A stretch of 64,000 nt of DNA from Roseihalotalea indica (lineage in GTDB: Bacteria > Bacteroidota > Bacteroidia > Cytophagales > Cyclobacteriaceae): assembly GCF_022458895.1 (NCBI RefSeq), contig NZ_JAINFL010000004.1, positions 248,001-312,000 of the forward strand. The letters run 5' to 3'. The first letter of the stretch is position 1; every line of letters starts with the position of its first letter. The notes below the pieces were generated by a model that was given only the letters and a program-made list of their open reading frames with translations, was not told the origin of the DNA and made no database searches. Below, piece after piece: positions 9,083-20,000 of the stretch. The translations under genes and the position numbers were made by a program.

Positions 9083-9499
9083 ATGATACAGACAAAAACC
9101 ATTGAGAATTTAGTGACTGACAACGCGAAAGTTGTCCTCGATCATCAGACCAGTAGTCTTCATGTTTCTCTAAGTGGCTTTATACCATTCAAACAAATGG
9201 AATCGATAATTCACCATGAGTTTGAAATGATAAGGTTTTTCCAGCTTAGCAAATGCCTTATTGATCTGCGTGGAATTAAGGTATATGCCCCCGGCACCCC
9301 AGAGCTTATTCAAACGGTTTGGTTTCCCCGAGTGAAAGAAGAAGGAGTACAGTATATAGCTTTTGTGGTTCCGGAAGATGTATTCGGTCAGGCATCTATG
9401 AATAAAGCGCATGATGAAAGCGATAAGAAAGAAAACATCAACGTCAAATATTTTAAAGATTTAATTTCAGCTAAAAAATGGCTTATGCAGCCAAGCTGA
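9083..9499 (+). CDS. STAS/SpoIIAA-like protein, tandem paralogue 1
   Basis: 138 residues, no signal peptide or transmembrane segment. Strongly similar along its length to the next gene: shared NLxxxNAKxVxDHQ, LxVSLSGFxPxxQMES, CLxDLRxIKVYxPGT, VWxPxVxxEGVQ, and the ending VKYFxxLxSAKxW. Predicted alternating beta/alpha as in STAS or SpoIIAA-like domains. No catalytic residues are obvious. The product is likely a small cytoplasmic regulatory or binding protein. A tandem duplication clearly produced this pair. Confidence 0.7.
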   Translation: MIQTKTIENLVTDNAKVVLDHQTSSLHVSLSGFIPFKQMESIIHHEFEMIRFFQLSKCLIDLRGIKVYAPGTPELIQTVWFPRVKEEGVQYIAFVVPEDVFGQASMNKAHDESDKKENINVKYFKDLISAKKWLMQPS

Positions 9500-9621
9500 T
9501 CACTCCCCACTATTTAGTTTCACCCAACCTTACTCTACCGGATAACTTCACTTCAAATAACATCCTGAGCAGAGTTATCCAAGTAAACCAACATTTACAA
9601 AAAAATAGTAACGGCAAGAAT

Positions 9622-10044
9622 ATGAAAGTAATGGTAAAAACGGTCGATAATCTATTCATGGAGAATGCCAAAATAGTTTATGATCATCAAATCAACTGCC
9701 TCTCCGTATCATTAAGTGGGTTCGTTCCTTATCATCAGATGGAATCTATTACTTACCATGAGTTAGAAATGATACAGCATTACCAGATCAAAAATTGCCT
9801 GGTTGATTTGCGGCAAATTAAAGTGTACTCTCCCGGCACTCGAAATCTTGCAGACGATGTGTGGGTTCCAGGTGTCATAAAAGAGGGAGTGCAGCATTTA
9901 GCCATTGTTTTGACTAAGGACGTTGTGGAACAACTATCCACCACTAATGCAAATAGCGAAATTGGTGTGGCAGATGATTTAAAACTACAGGTTAAATACT
10001 TTACGAACCTTAATTCGGCCAAAGAATGGATCAAAAATCTCTGA
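9622..10044 (+). CDS. STAS/SpoIIAA-like protein, tandem paralogue 2
   Basis: 140 residues from ATG 9622. The frame is open back to an ATG at 9478, which would overlap the previous gene by 22 bases. The alignment to the upstream paralogue begins at MVKTVDNL, so the shorter start is preferred. About half of positions are identical to the upstream paralogue. The two genes are 122 bases apart and probably co-transcribed. A weak hairpin (GCATTAT/ATAATGC) follows at 10056-10075. Function unknown. Confidence 0.68.
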   Translation: MKVMVKTVDNLFMENAKIVYDHQINCLSVSLSGFVPYHQMESITYHELEMIQHYQIKNCLVDLRQIKVYSPGTRNLADDVWVPGVIKEGVQHLAIVLTKDVVEQLSTTNANSEIGVADDLKLQVKYFTNLNSAKEWIKNL

Positions 10045-11224
10045 GCTCATTAACAGCATTATAATCAAATAATGCCGTGAAGATCACTACTACTACTGCA
10101 CATTCCTTACCACAATGATGGGTTAGCAGTTGCTTCCGGTTGAGATTGCTTATATGACTTAACAACACTCTTCTTTATTTTCCAACTTCCCAAAACATGG
10201 AATATGCGCAAAGGGCATAGCCATATGCTTTCCAGAGCAAAAAACTGATTTACTGTCATGGTTCCCCTAAAATTGTTTGTAACATCACCCTCCTCATCCT
10301 CGGATGCTATGATCTACTGACAGCATCCATTCAAATCCAACAGCATTTATTTTATATATAGAGACTAGCCAGTAAGGAAACATCTTCACTGGCTAAACTA
10401 GTATACCCGATTGTGTGATGGTCGTGTAAAATAGACACCATTTTTGCTATCTTCCTCAGTAAAGAATTTTTATTTTCGTAAGCGAGATTACGTCATTATC
10501 AAATTCAAAATAAATGACTGATATTATACCGATACTCGATAGTAAATACGGTTAATTACAATGTATTTCCTTGAAAATTGGGCAAATTAATGAAATAGCC
10601 ATAATGACAGCTTTGCTACTACATATGTGATTTCACCGGTAAAGTTTCTGTAATTGAATGCCATATTTTTGCAAAGCACTTCGCCTATTTCAGTTGGCAA
10701 ATAGCGATAGATTATTAGTTTTCTAACACTTCCTTTTCAGTGACTTACCTAATGAAAAGCCTAAAACATTAATAATCGTCTCAGTCTTCCAACGAGTATA
10801 GGATGGCATGCCTCCTAGGCTATTTAACAGCAAGAAATGAAATTGATAGATCGAAAAGTCAATTAAAGTATGAATACCTTGTTATCTGTGAATTTTTATT
10901 AACTTTCGCTTCATATTGAATTAACATCCATGTGTTAACTTTCCAGCAACCTTAAAAAATGCCTATGATTTCAATTCTTTACTCCACTCCTTTTTTCAAA
11001 ACATCGTAGAGACTGTACTAATTTTTCCCTGCTGCTTCCGGGCTATCCTGGAAGGGCTATACCTGTACCTATTTCAACCAAACAGTCGCCTATGGTATAA
11101 ACAAAACTCATGTTACTCTCCGTCCGATTTACGGATGGCTAGCTACCTTATTCGAGATGCAATGGCTACGGTAGAAGCCATCAGAATTGCATCAGTTATA
11201 GCTTATCAACTAAACGCTCACTTT
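10045..11224. other. Gene-poor 1.2 kb stretch with no recognised gene
   Basis: No credible ORF on either strand. It contains a short hairpin at 10056-10075 and an orphan promoter-like motif at 10279-10299 that matches the one before copA. Much of 10600-10900 has codon-like texture on the minus strand but is full of stops, so it may be a heavily decayed gene; I cannot identify it. The last few hundred bases must carry the susC promoter. Confidence 0.5.
10279..10299 (+). promoter_or_regulatory. Orphan copy of the copA promoter-like motif
   Basis: GTAACAT, six bases, CCTCATCC. The same two blocks with the same 6-base spacing stand directly upstream of copA at 21441-21461. Both are preceded by TTT, and GCTATG occurs shortly after each. 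No gene follows here. GTAAC-type -35 blocks are typical of some ECF sigma promoters; assignment here is inference. Confidence 0.45.
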
Positions 11225-14200
11225 ATGACACCCATACCAATACTACGATTTAACAAAATAAGTAGTAACCTATTCATTGCTCTATTTACATCGTTTTGCT
11301 TCAGTAATATGCTGTTGGCAAACACGCATACCCATCGGGCAGAAAATGATGCCAAAATCAATATTGAGACAAAAACACACAACTGGACACCAGAAGAAAA
11401 GCCGCTTATTACCGTATCAGGCACAGTAACTACCGAAAACGATAACTCAGGACTACCCGGGGTTAACGTGCTGGTTAAAGGAACTACACAGGGTACGGTT
11501 ACTGATGTGGAGGGGCGATATACCCTTAATGTTCCTAATGATGACGATATACTGGTTTTTTCATCTATTGGATACACCCAGCAGGAAGTACCGGTAGACG
11601 GCAGAACAACGATCAATATTGTCATGGCCGAAGATGTTCAGGCACTGGACGAGATTGTGGTTATCGGATATGGTACCCAGAAACGATCTGACCTTACCGG
11701 AGCAGTAGGCTCGGTTGATGTGGAGCAACTGCAAGAGCGCCCGGTACCATCTTTGAATCAAGCCATTGCGGGTAGAATTCCCGGGGTACAGGTTAACGTG
11801 AACTCAGGCCGGCCCGGTGGAAAAACCAACGTACGGATACGTGGTTTTAGCTCTATTAACTCTTCTAATAACCCACTGTATGTGGTAGATGGAGTACAAT
11901 TACCTGTAAGTAACCAGGCTCAGCGTAGCTCGGCTATTGACTATATTAACCCCAATGATATTGTATCAGTTGAGGTGCTGAAAGATGCTTCTTCTACCGC
12001 TATCTACGGTGCCCGTGGGGCAAACGGGGTTATCCTGATCACAACGAAAAAAGGAAAATCAGGCGAAGGCAGGATCACCTATAACGTAGATCTTAGCGTG
12101 AACACCTATGGACCTAACAAACCGGATGTACTCAATACTGAGCAGTATCTGGCTGTTGAAGAGCTATCCTGGCGGAATATGGAAAAATTTGACCCAGAAG
12201 GATGGGCCGAAGGACGATGGGAATATTTGAACCCCGCTCTAAAACGAACCGACCCTCGCCTCTTTGACGAAAATGGAAACCCTTATTATGATACCAACTG
12301 GATTAAAGAATCAACTCAGAACAAATTATCTCAGAATCACCAGTTAAACTTTAGTGGCGGAGATGACCGATCAACCTACTCATTATCACTTGGTTACCGT
12401 GATGATGAAGGACTTTACAAAAGCTCGTTCATGACCCGCTATTCCGGAAGACTAGCAGTAGATACCAAAGTGAAAGACTGGCTTACGGTAGGAACTACGT
12501 TAAACTACAATTATCAGAGAGAAAATATTGTAGATTATAATGACCAGGTTCCGCGCCGTATGGTGGAGGACTTTCCTTTTCTACCGGTCTATTACGAAGA
12601 TGGTACCTATGCGGATAACCGTGATTACCCTTATGCCGAAGGAACCATGAGCTCGGTTCATAACCTATTGGAACGAGAATTTATTTTGAATACCCAAACT
12701 GTCATTGGTAATGCTTTTGCTAATATTCAACTGGCCGAAGGCCTCCAATTCAGAACGGTATTAGGTGCCAATGTAGTCACTCGAGAAACCAACCGCTACG
12801 AAGGACGAACCATTCAGATTGGTGCTCAGGGGCGCGCGTGGTTAGCTAACGATCGGGAAACATTCTGGTCATTTGAGAACTATCTTACCTATAACAAGAC
12901 ATTCTCTGACATACACTCTTTTACAGGTATGCTTGGAATCTCTTGGCAGGAATCTAAATACTTCACCATGTCGGAAGAAGTACGAGGTTTCTCAACCGAT
13001 TATCTGTCTTACAACAACCTTGGTGCCGGTAGTAGCAACCTTGCTGTAGGCTCAGGGGCTAACCGACAGGCAATGAACTCTTACTTTGGCCGGTTCAACT
13101 ATAGCCTGTTGAGCAAATACCTGGTAACTTTTACCGGACGTATGGATGGCTCCTCTAAATTTGGGGATAACAACAAATATGCATTCTTCCCTTCAGCAGC
13201 CTTAGCCTGGCGTATTTCTGAAGAAGGTTTTTTCCAGGAGAACCCTCTTATTTCTAACCTGAAGCTTAGAACAAGCTACGGATTAACCGGTAACTCTGAG
13301 ATTCCACCGTACTCGTCTTTGTCTCTTCTTGGTTCTGGCTATGCTGCCGTAATTAATGAGTCGCGAGTGGGTGGTACTGGTATCAACCGTCTGGCTAACC
13401 CTGATTTACGATGGGAGAAAACAGCTCAATACGACATCGGATTAGAGGTTGGTCTGTTTCAAGGAAGAATTGGCTTCGAAGCTGACTATTACTACCGAAA
13501 AACAACTGATATGCTTCTGGATGCTCCCGTTCCCCAAACCAGTGGTTATGCCACAATACGACGGAACGTTGGATCAATGGAAAACGAAGGGGTAGAGCTA
13601 TCATTAAATACTGTCAACTTCGATAACAGTAAGTTTTCATGGAATACCACCTTTAATATTTCATTCAACCGTAACAAAGTGCTGGAACTGGCCACCCGCG
13701 CTGATATCTTCGGAGTAGGCGGTCCGGGCATTACTAACGAAACCAGTATTATCCGGGAAGGTGAACCTGCCGGTGCTTTCTGGGGACTGAACCGCTTAGG
13801 TGTATGGGGCACTGATGAAGCTGACGAGGCTGCTAAGTTTACCAGCTACCGTAATGGCCTGACTATTCTGCCCGGTGACATCAAATACGAAGATGTAAAC
13901 GGCGATTACGCCATCACCGATGCTGACCGGATGATTATCGGTAACGGTAGCCCAGACGGCTGGGGATCATTCATCAACAATATTCGCGTTGGTAATTTTG
14001 ACCTGACCTTCGATGTACAGTTTGTTTATGGCAACGACATCATGGATATGAACCTTCACTCTAGTGAAGACCGTCAGGCCCTGGCTAACAGCTACGCTAC
14101 TGTGCTAAATGCCTGGACCCCCGAAAATCAGAACACCATGATTGCTCAGATTCGGGATACCCGTGCCGGATACGTAACCAACGTAGATACTCATTGGGTA

Positions 14201-14467
14201 CAGGATGGTTCTTTCATCCGCGGTCGTAACCTGATACTAGGCTATACTCTACCTCAAAGCCTACTAGAACGCCTGAGACTGAACCGATTAAGAGTATACG
14301 CCTCTACTCAAAACTTCTTCTTGGTAGTGGATGACGAAGTGACTGGCGATCCTGAAATTACTCCGATTCGTGGTGATGATGGCAACAACGTGTTCTCTCA
14401 AGGTATGAAGTGGCATGAGTACCCTAAGCCTACTGTGTATTCTTTTGGTGTACAGGTTGTTCTATAA
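11225..14467 (+). CDS. SusC/RagA-family TonB-linked outer-membrane transporter
   Basis: About 1080 residues from ATG 11225, which gives a normal signal peptide (FIALFTSFCFSNMLL then LANT). The frame extends to ATG 11135, but those 30 residues precede the leader. Domains in order: carboxypeptidase-regulatory-like (VSGTVTTENDNSGLPGVNV...GRYTLNV), the SusC TonB-box region (DEIVVIGYGTQKRSDLTGAV), the plug (RIPGVQVNVNSGRPGGKTNV; SVEVLKDASSTAIYGARGAN), then the 22-strand barrel ending in YSFGVQVVL. It imports glycans or other large nutrients together with the SusD 26 bases downstream. The substrate is not deducible. Confidence 0.96.
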   Translation: MTPIPILRFNKISSNLFIALFTSFCFSNMLLANTHTHRAENDAKINIETKTHNWTPEEKPLITVSGTVTTENDNSGLPGVNVLVKGTTQGTVTDVEGRYTLNVPNDDDILVFSSIGYTQQEVPVDGRTTINIVMAEDVQALDEIVVIGYGTQKRSDLTGAVGSVDVEQLQERPVPSLNQAIAGRIPGVQVNVNSGRPGGKTNVRIRGFSSINSSNNPLYVVDGVQLPVSNQAQRSSAIDYINPNDIVSVEVLKDASSTAIYGARGANGVILITTKKGKSGEGRITYNVDLSVNTYGPNKPDVLNTEQYLAVEELSWRNMEKFDPEGWAEGRWEYLNPALKRTDPRLFDENGNPYYDTNWIKESTQNKLSQNHQLNFSGGDDRSTYSLSLGYRDDEGLYKSSFMTRYSGRLAVDTKVKDWLTVGTTLNYNYQRENIVDYNDQVPRRMVEDFPFLPVYYEDGTYADNRDYPYAEGTMSSVHNLLEREFILNTQTVIGNAFANIQLAEGLQFRTVLGANVVTRETNRYEGRTIQIGAQGRAWLANDRETFWSFENYLTYNKTFSDIHSFTGMLGISWQESKYFTMSEEVRGFSTDYLSYNNLGAGSSNLAVGSGANRQAMNSYFGRFNYSLLSKYLVTFTGRMDGSSKFGDNNKYAFFPSAALAWRISEEGFFQENPLISNLKLRTSYGLTGNSEIPPYSSLSLLGSGYAAVINESRVGGTGINRLANPDLRWEKTAQYDIGLEVGLFQGRIGFEADYYYRKTTDMLLDAPVPQTSGYATIRRNVGSMENEGVELSLNTVNFDNSKFSWNTTFNISFNRNKVLELATRADIFGVGGPGITNETSIIREGEPAGAFWGLNRLGVWGTDEADEAAKFTSYRNGLTILPGDIKYEDVNGDYAITDADRMIIGNGSPDGWGSFINNIRVGNFDLTFDVQFVYGNDIMDMNLHSSEDRQALANSYATVLNAWTPENQNTMIAQIRDTRAGYVTNVDTHWVQDGSFIRGRNLILGYTLPQSLLERLRLNRLRVYASTQNFFLVVDDEVTGDPEITPIRGDDGNNVFSQGMKWHEYPKPTVYSFGVQVVL

Positions 14468-14493
14468 TTGAGTAAACTATTAAAGTCTTTAAG

Positions 14494-16035
14494 ATGAAAT
14501 CGACATTAAAAAATTATATAAGTAAAATCGCTCTGAGCAGCTTCCTGCTGCTGGGGGCGGCCTGCTCTGACTTTCTGGATGAAGAAGATCCGTCTAACCT
14601 GACTCCGGATAGTTTTTATACCATTCCTGACCATGCTGAAGCCGCAATTGCCGCCGTGTACGACGATTCCCGGTTTTTCGGAGAAGGAGCTGGTATTTTC
14701 TCGTCCAACTGGCAGTTGCTGATGGCGCCAACCGGAACATCTACCACGGAAACGGCTCAGAATTCTGATTTGAATAACCTTTATTCTTTAACCTGGGATC
14801 CTAATACCGGGCATATTAAGAACTGGTGGCGTGGCCTCTATAAATTAATTGCCCAAACCAACCTGGTTTTAGATAAAGTTCCGGCTATTACTCCGATGGA
14901 AGAAGCTCAGAAAAACAGAATTTTAGGCGAAGCTCGCTTTTTCCGGGCCTGGTCTTATTTCTATGCAGTACGGCTTTGGGGCGATGTTCCTCTGGTACTG
15001 ACTCCTCAGTCTGCTGACTCTGAGGACTTTTTTCCTGCACGTACTCCGAAAGAGCAGGTATATGAGCAGATTGTGGAAGATCTTCAGTTTGCCGAAACTG
15101 CCGGTCTACCCTGGACTGATGTAAGCGGAAGAATTTCAACATCAGCGGTGAAGGCGCAATTAGCTATTGTTTACCTTACCATGGCCGGATACCCGCTGGA
15201 AAAAGGAACGGAATACTATCAGTTGGCTGCGAACAAAGCTAAAGAAATCATCGATAATCCAGGTGATATCGCGCTGTTTGATACATACCGTGAGGTGCAT
15301 GACGAAAGCTTAGGCAACACCAAAGAGCATATTTTCAGCTTGCAATACAATGACTTGGTGGAAGCCAACCCTATGGGTAATATGTTCCCTAACTTTAAAC
15401 CAGTTAGTTATCGCGGACCATCCGGAACCGGAAGTACTGTTCCTACCCTATCATTCTATCAGTCTTATGAAGATGGAGATTTAAGAACCGTTGATCAGGA
15501 TGGATATTTCTACACTACATACTATACCAATGGTAGCGGCGAGCCGTTTGACCTGGGCGCTCCTTACATTTTCAAGCACTTTAATATAACTGCTAATGGT
15601 TCTCCTGGTTCTCCCGGCACTGCCAAAGACAACCTGAATGTGCCCATAATTCGTTTTGCCGAAGTTTTACTGCTTTTTGCTGAAGCTCAGAATGAGGTAA
15701 GCGGCCCTACCCAGGAAGCCGTGGATGCCTTAAAACGCGTACGGGATCGCGCTGGTCTGGAAACCCTGGCACTCGGTGCTTTTGATCAGGCTAGTTTCCG
15801 AGAAGCAGTATGGAGAGAGCGATGGCATGAACTAGCTTATGAAGGAATCACCTGGTTTGATATGGTACGCCTACGTCAGGTTTACAATGAGCAGACTAAT
15901 GGTTTTGATCCCTTTGTCGGACATGAAAACCTAAGCTCTAATCAAACATTGCAGGACAAGCATTTGCTATTTCCTATCCCTACTCAGGAATTATTAAATA
16001 ATCCGAACCTTAACACACAGAACCCCGGGTATTAA
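14494..16035 (+). CDS. SusD/RagB-family nutrient-binding lipoprotein
   Basis: 513 residues. The lipoprotein signal ends in LLGAAC (Cys24), then SDFLDEEDPSNLTPDSFY, the standard SusD N-terminus. TPR-like SusD motifs follow: RILGEARFFRAWSYFYAVRL, VKAQLAIVYLTMAGYP, IIRFAEVLLLFAEAQNEV, and the C-terminal WRERWHELAYEG and LFPIPTQELLNNPNL. It forms the surface lid of the SusC transporter. It is co-transcribed with susC and followed by a strong terminator. Confidence 0.96.
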   Translation: MKSTLKNYISKIALSSFLLLGAACSDFLDEEDPSNLTPDSFYTIPDHAEAAIAAVYDDSRFFGEGAGIFSSNWQLLMAPTGTSTTETAQNSDLNNLYSLTWDPNTGHIKNWWRGLYKLIAQTNLVLDKVPAITPMEEAQKNRILGEARFFRAWSYFYAVRLWGDVPLVLTPQSADSEDFFPARTPKEQVYEQIVEDLQFAETAGLPWTDVSGRISTSAVKAQLAIVYLTMAGYPLEKGTEYYQLAANKAKEIIDNPGDIALFDTYREVHDESLGNTKEHIFSLQYNDLVEANPMGNMFPNFKPVSYRGPSGTGSTVPTLSFYQSYEDGDLRTVDQDGYFYTTYYTNGSGEPFDLGAPYIFKHFNITANGSPGSPGTAKDNLNVPIIRFAEVLLLFAEAQNEVSGPTQEAVDALKRVRDRAGLETLALGAFDQASFREAVWRERWHELAYEGITWFDMVRLRQVYNEQTNGFDPFVGHENLSSNQTLQDKHLLFPIPTQELLNNPNLNTQNPGY

Positions 16036-16053
16036 TCCATTCCTAATTCATTG

Positions 16054-16104
16054 AAAAACCATTCAGGATTAGTCTTACCCGACTACCTCCTGAATGGTTT
16101 TTTT
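16054..16104. terminator. Bidirectional rho-independent terminator
   Basis: AAAAACCATTCAGGA at 16054-16068 pairs with TCCTGAATGG plus T-tract at 16088-16104: a 10-bp GC-containing stem extended by A-T pairs. It lies between the convergent susD and glycerophosphodiesterase genes and has T-tracts in both directions. Confidence 0.9.
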
Positions 16105-16105
16105 A

Positions 16106-16981
16106 TTATAACGACCGTTTTTTTACTGAAGATACCTGATTGAGACTGTCTAGTACCTGAAGATACAACTGAGGACGATCCAGATTTACTAAGTCTGCCT
16201 CGGAAAGGATGACAGCTTCATATTCCTCACGGGTATTAGTATCAGCATAAGCCATCAAGCGAATGCCTCTAGAGCGACAGGCTTGCAGTAACTCCGGAGT
16301 GATTTGCTCCACATGGCATTCGATAATGGTCGCGCCATAGACTTGTTGGGCTTTTAGAACTTCATCGGCGGTAGAAGCATTAACCTTCAAGCCCATTTCA
16401 GGTGCTAACGATCTAAACTCTTTCACCATAGCATCGCTCCAAAACCAGAAAAACACATCGTTTTCCATATCCAATTCCCGGATGATTTCCACTACCTTTT
16501 CCAGGTCGGCCGTCTTGACATCCAGGTAGACTTTAGCCTTCCCTTTTATCCAGCGCAGATATTCTTCCAACCGGGGAATTGGCTCACCGATATATTCTTT
16601 ACTGAACCAGCTTCCAGCATCCAACCCATCCAGGTAAGCCGAGTTGCGCAAACGGATAACACCCCAACCATTGGTGGTTCTGCCTAATGTTAGATCGTGC
16701 ATGATATAGTGCACCCCATCAAGGCTGCGGTGAACGTCAATCTCCACATAATCTACTCCCAGTTCTATGGCTTTTGCCGCCGCCGCATACGTGTTTTCCG
16801 GTGCCAGGTGATTAGCTCCCCGATGCACTACCACCTCTTTGGTATGCTCAACCAGCAACGCAGCTTCGGGGCGAAGCGTGATGGGGTAATCCGGCACAAA
16901 ATCACGCTCGAACTGAGTATCAGAGCTGCAAGCTGCGAATAAGATCACTATGATGAAAACCCCGAGTGTAAACTTTCTCAT
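16106..16981 (-). CDS. Glycerophosphodiester phosphodiesterase lipoprotein
   Basis: 291 residues. The signal ends in LFAAC (Cys18). GDPD motifs are complete: HRG with His53-Arg54, PENT (Glu62), EIDVH (Glu80, Asp82) and the second catalytic His95 in MHD. It hydrolyses glycerophosphodiesters such as deacylated phospholipids or teichoic-type polymers to glycerol-3-phosphate plus an alcohol, in the periplasm or at the surface. It lies between SusCD and an Oar-like receptor. A terminator separates it from the receptor gene upstream. A role in processing the SusC/D substrate is inference. Confidence 0.92.
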   Translation of the reverse strand: MRKFTLGVFIIVILFAACSSDTQFERDFVPDYPITLRPEAALLVEHTKEVVVHRGANHLAPENTYAAAAKAIELGVDYVEIDVHRSLDGVHYIMHDLTLGRTTNGWGVIRLRNSAYLDGLDAGSWFSKEYIGEPIPRLEEYLRWIKGKAKVYLDVKTADLEKVVEIIRELDMENDVFFWFWSDAMVKEFRSLAPEMGLKVNASTADEVLKAQQVYGATIIECHVEQITPELLQACRSRGIRLMAYADTNTREEYEAVILSEADLVNLDRPQLYLQVLDSLNQVSSVKKRSL

Positions 16982-16986
16982 AAGGC

Positions 16987-17022
16987 AAAAAAAAGCCGGA
17001 ATAAAAATCCGGCTTAAAAAAA
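16987..17022 (-). terminator. Rho-independent terminator of the Oar-like receptor gene
   Basis: An 8-bp perfect stem (AAGCCGGA 16993-17000 / TCCGGCTT 17008-17015) with A/T tracts on both sides. Read on the minus strand it sits just past the stop of the receptor gene at 17041 and just before the GDPD start codon. Confidence 0.85.
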
Positions 17023-17040
17023 TGTAGTTGATTAGATGAA

Positions 17041-20000
17041 TTAGAAACTATATTTCAGGCCCATCATCAACTGAAAACCGTTGCCTTCATAACGACGTTG
17101 CCCATAGTTGGTTCTCACACTGTACTGCACCTGCTGTGTTGCCGGATCGAAACCTTCTACATTATACAGCTCCTCGTTGATGATATTATGGGTACCGCCC
17201 CAGCTTGGATCAACCAGGTTGAGGAAATTAAATACATCGATATTGAACGTCAGATTGTGGTTTTTATGTACCGGAATATCTTGAGTCAAACGAACATTCA
17301 GATCAGTTCGCCAAGGCTTTAGGCCGCCATAGGGTTGAGCATACGTTCCTACATTTTCTTTCAGGTACTCTTGAGCTTCCGGGGAAGCATTCTCGAACAC
17401 AAATTGAAGGTCCTGAGCAAATTCCTCTCCTTGCAATGCTGCGGTCTGAGGATCATAAGGATCAAAAATGTAAGCCGCAAAGCCATTCAGCTCCCGCACT
17501 TTTGAACCATTAAGATCTGCCGGACGCGTGGTGGCAGAAAAACGACCTCCCTGAATCATGTTCAGGAAAATGCCTAGTTGCGTCCCCCCAATCTTGGGTG
17601 TAGTCAGGTTCAATAGCACTTTATGACGGAAATCATTCGGAGAATATGCGCTGTTGATGAAGTCATAATCGTAATAAGAAACACCCGTAAATCGCTGATC
17701 ATCTTCATTACGAAAACGCTCTGCACCACGAGAGTCAGCTCGAGTATAGCTGAGATTGAGTTTTCCGTCATTTGAGAGATCAACCGCTAAATCCAGTACC
17801 AGCGCCATAAAGCGAGTTTCGTAACCATTGGTAAACATCAGGGCATCTTCAAACTGATCAGAGATACGCGCTGAGCGGAAGTTACTATTCCCCTGGTTCT
17901 CCAGACTGTAATCCGCTAATGGGGTATAGACCTCCCGTCCTCCTTCACCCTGAATGGTGAATTGAACCTCATCGCTCAGGTTGGCATTCTCCATCACATA
18001 CATATCTTTAGTTTTGCTGTAGTACAGGCTGGCCCCTACCCGGATTCGCTCATTCAGATAGCGGTGATAGCTAACGTTGGCTCGGAACGACATGGGCACT
18101 TCGAAGTCTTCATCCAGAAAACGAACAACCTGCGCTGCACTTCCTCCCGAAGGATATAACTCACCCTGGGTCAGACCATCGCCGGGAATTTCCTCGTAAT
18201 TCTGGTTGTACTGTTCGTAGTTAGGAGTAGGAAGGATAATCTCATTTCCGTTCTCATCTACATCGCCCCTGCTAACATCCACTCCGGTAAAACGTATACC
18301 ATTATCAATCAGTGAATAGATGTACGGTCGGGTGATGACCTGTCCGGCAAACCAACCCGCTCCAACATTGATAATATCTCGTCCATCCCCATTCAAATCC
18401 CAGTTCATGTTTAGGCGGGGTTGAATATTGTTAAAGTCAGTCGGGGCCACATCGTTACGATAGCCCAACTCCTGATCCAGCACTTCATTATAGTCGGCTT
18501 TCGTCAGGAACATATTCAGGTCATACCGCAGGCCGGCACTCACTTGCAGATTAGGAACCAATTCTGTGCTTACCTGTCCGTAAAGTGAAAGGTCAACCAT
18601 CCACGTGCTCACCGGGTCAATGAGTTCCTGTCCTGGGTTGGTAAACTTTCGCTGGTAGCGATCGGGCTCACCGCGCTCCAGGGCATCCAGGCTGTAAAAA
18701 TCAAATCGCCCCTGCGTATCGTGTGTATAGATACCCCGACTGTTGGTGATCAGGTTATTGGTTCCGAAGGTAAAGTTGTACTTACCCCGAGTCAGGTACG
18801 TATTATTGATGATATTGTAAGTGTGATTGGTCTGATCCTCGGGTGTCCAGCGGTTGTAACGAGGCACCATAATGTACTCAGAAGTATCTCCGGTAGGCAG
18901 TACCGACTCGGAAAGAATCCAAAGCTGAGGGTGGCGGCCCGTAGTGATAATATTGCCGCGTTTATTATGAAAGTACCCAACTTTAAACTCATTAGATGTG
19001 GTAGGCGACAATTGTGACCTCAGGGCTAGTAAAGCATTAGAACCCCGATTCACAAAATCGTAAGTAGCGGCAAATAATCCGTACCGTCCGATGTCGCTGT
19101 TATTCTGGTCTGGTAGCTCGTAGTTGTTCGTCGTTAACCGAAGGGTAAGCGTGTTGCGCGGGTTCAGCTGCCAGTCCAGGCGGGCAAACCAAGTGTCCAG
19201 CGTACGGGTACGCTGAAAGAAACCGTATTGCTGTCCGTCACCTACTCCGTAGCGAGGGGTTCTGAGTGTTTGCAGGGCCCGTTCCATGTCGGTTACCGAG
19301 ATGCGACCGCCCTGGTTATTTTGTAGAATTCCCTCTTCGGTGGTTTGAGACCAAAGATCGTACTGCTGCTCAAAACGCTCGCCATCGTAAGCCACGAAAA
19401 AGTGCAGCTTATCCTTGATGATCGGTCCACCCAGCGAGAAACCACGCTGCACCTTGGTGTCGCCTAATACATCGCGCCCTTGCAAATCCTGATCAGCGGC
19501 CAGACGGGCATCCCAGAAGTAAGCAAACGCACTACCGTGAAACTCATTCGTTCCTGATTTGGTAACGGCTTTAATACCACCGGCACTTCCACGGCCATCA
19601 ATAACATCATATGAGTTAGTGACCACCTCAAATTCACGCAAGGCCTCCATAGAGAGCACATAAGGCGAATCACCCTGCCCACCGAAACTAGCCTCGCGAG
19701 CGTTTACCCCGTCAATCTGAATAGAATTGGAGCGGCTGCTCATCCCGGCAATATCGGTACCGCCGCCTACCAAAGGAGACAAAGCAGCCAGGTTACTAAA
19801 GTTACGATCATTGGCCGGAAGACTTTTTACATCCTGCGCACTCACGGATGTTGCTGCTGCCAGCCGGTCGTTTCGACTTTTAAAACCGCTGCCACTGACA
19901 ACCACCTCCGTGAGTTCAGTCGCGGACTCGCTCAGATCAAAATCTACTTCAACGTTGTCGCCCTGGTTCAGCATTACTCCGGTTTTCTTTTGATCGGCAT

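Noticed and set aside
10056..10075. Hairpin GCATTAT/ATAATGC as a terminator of the STAS-like pair
   Set aside because: AT-rich 7-bp stem with no T-tract; kept only as a remark.
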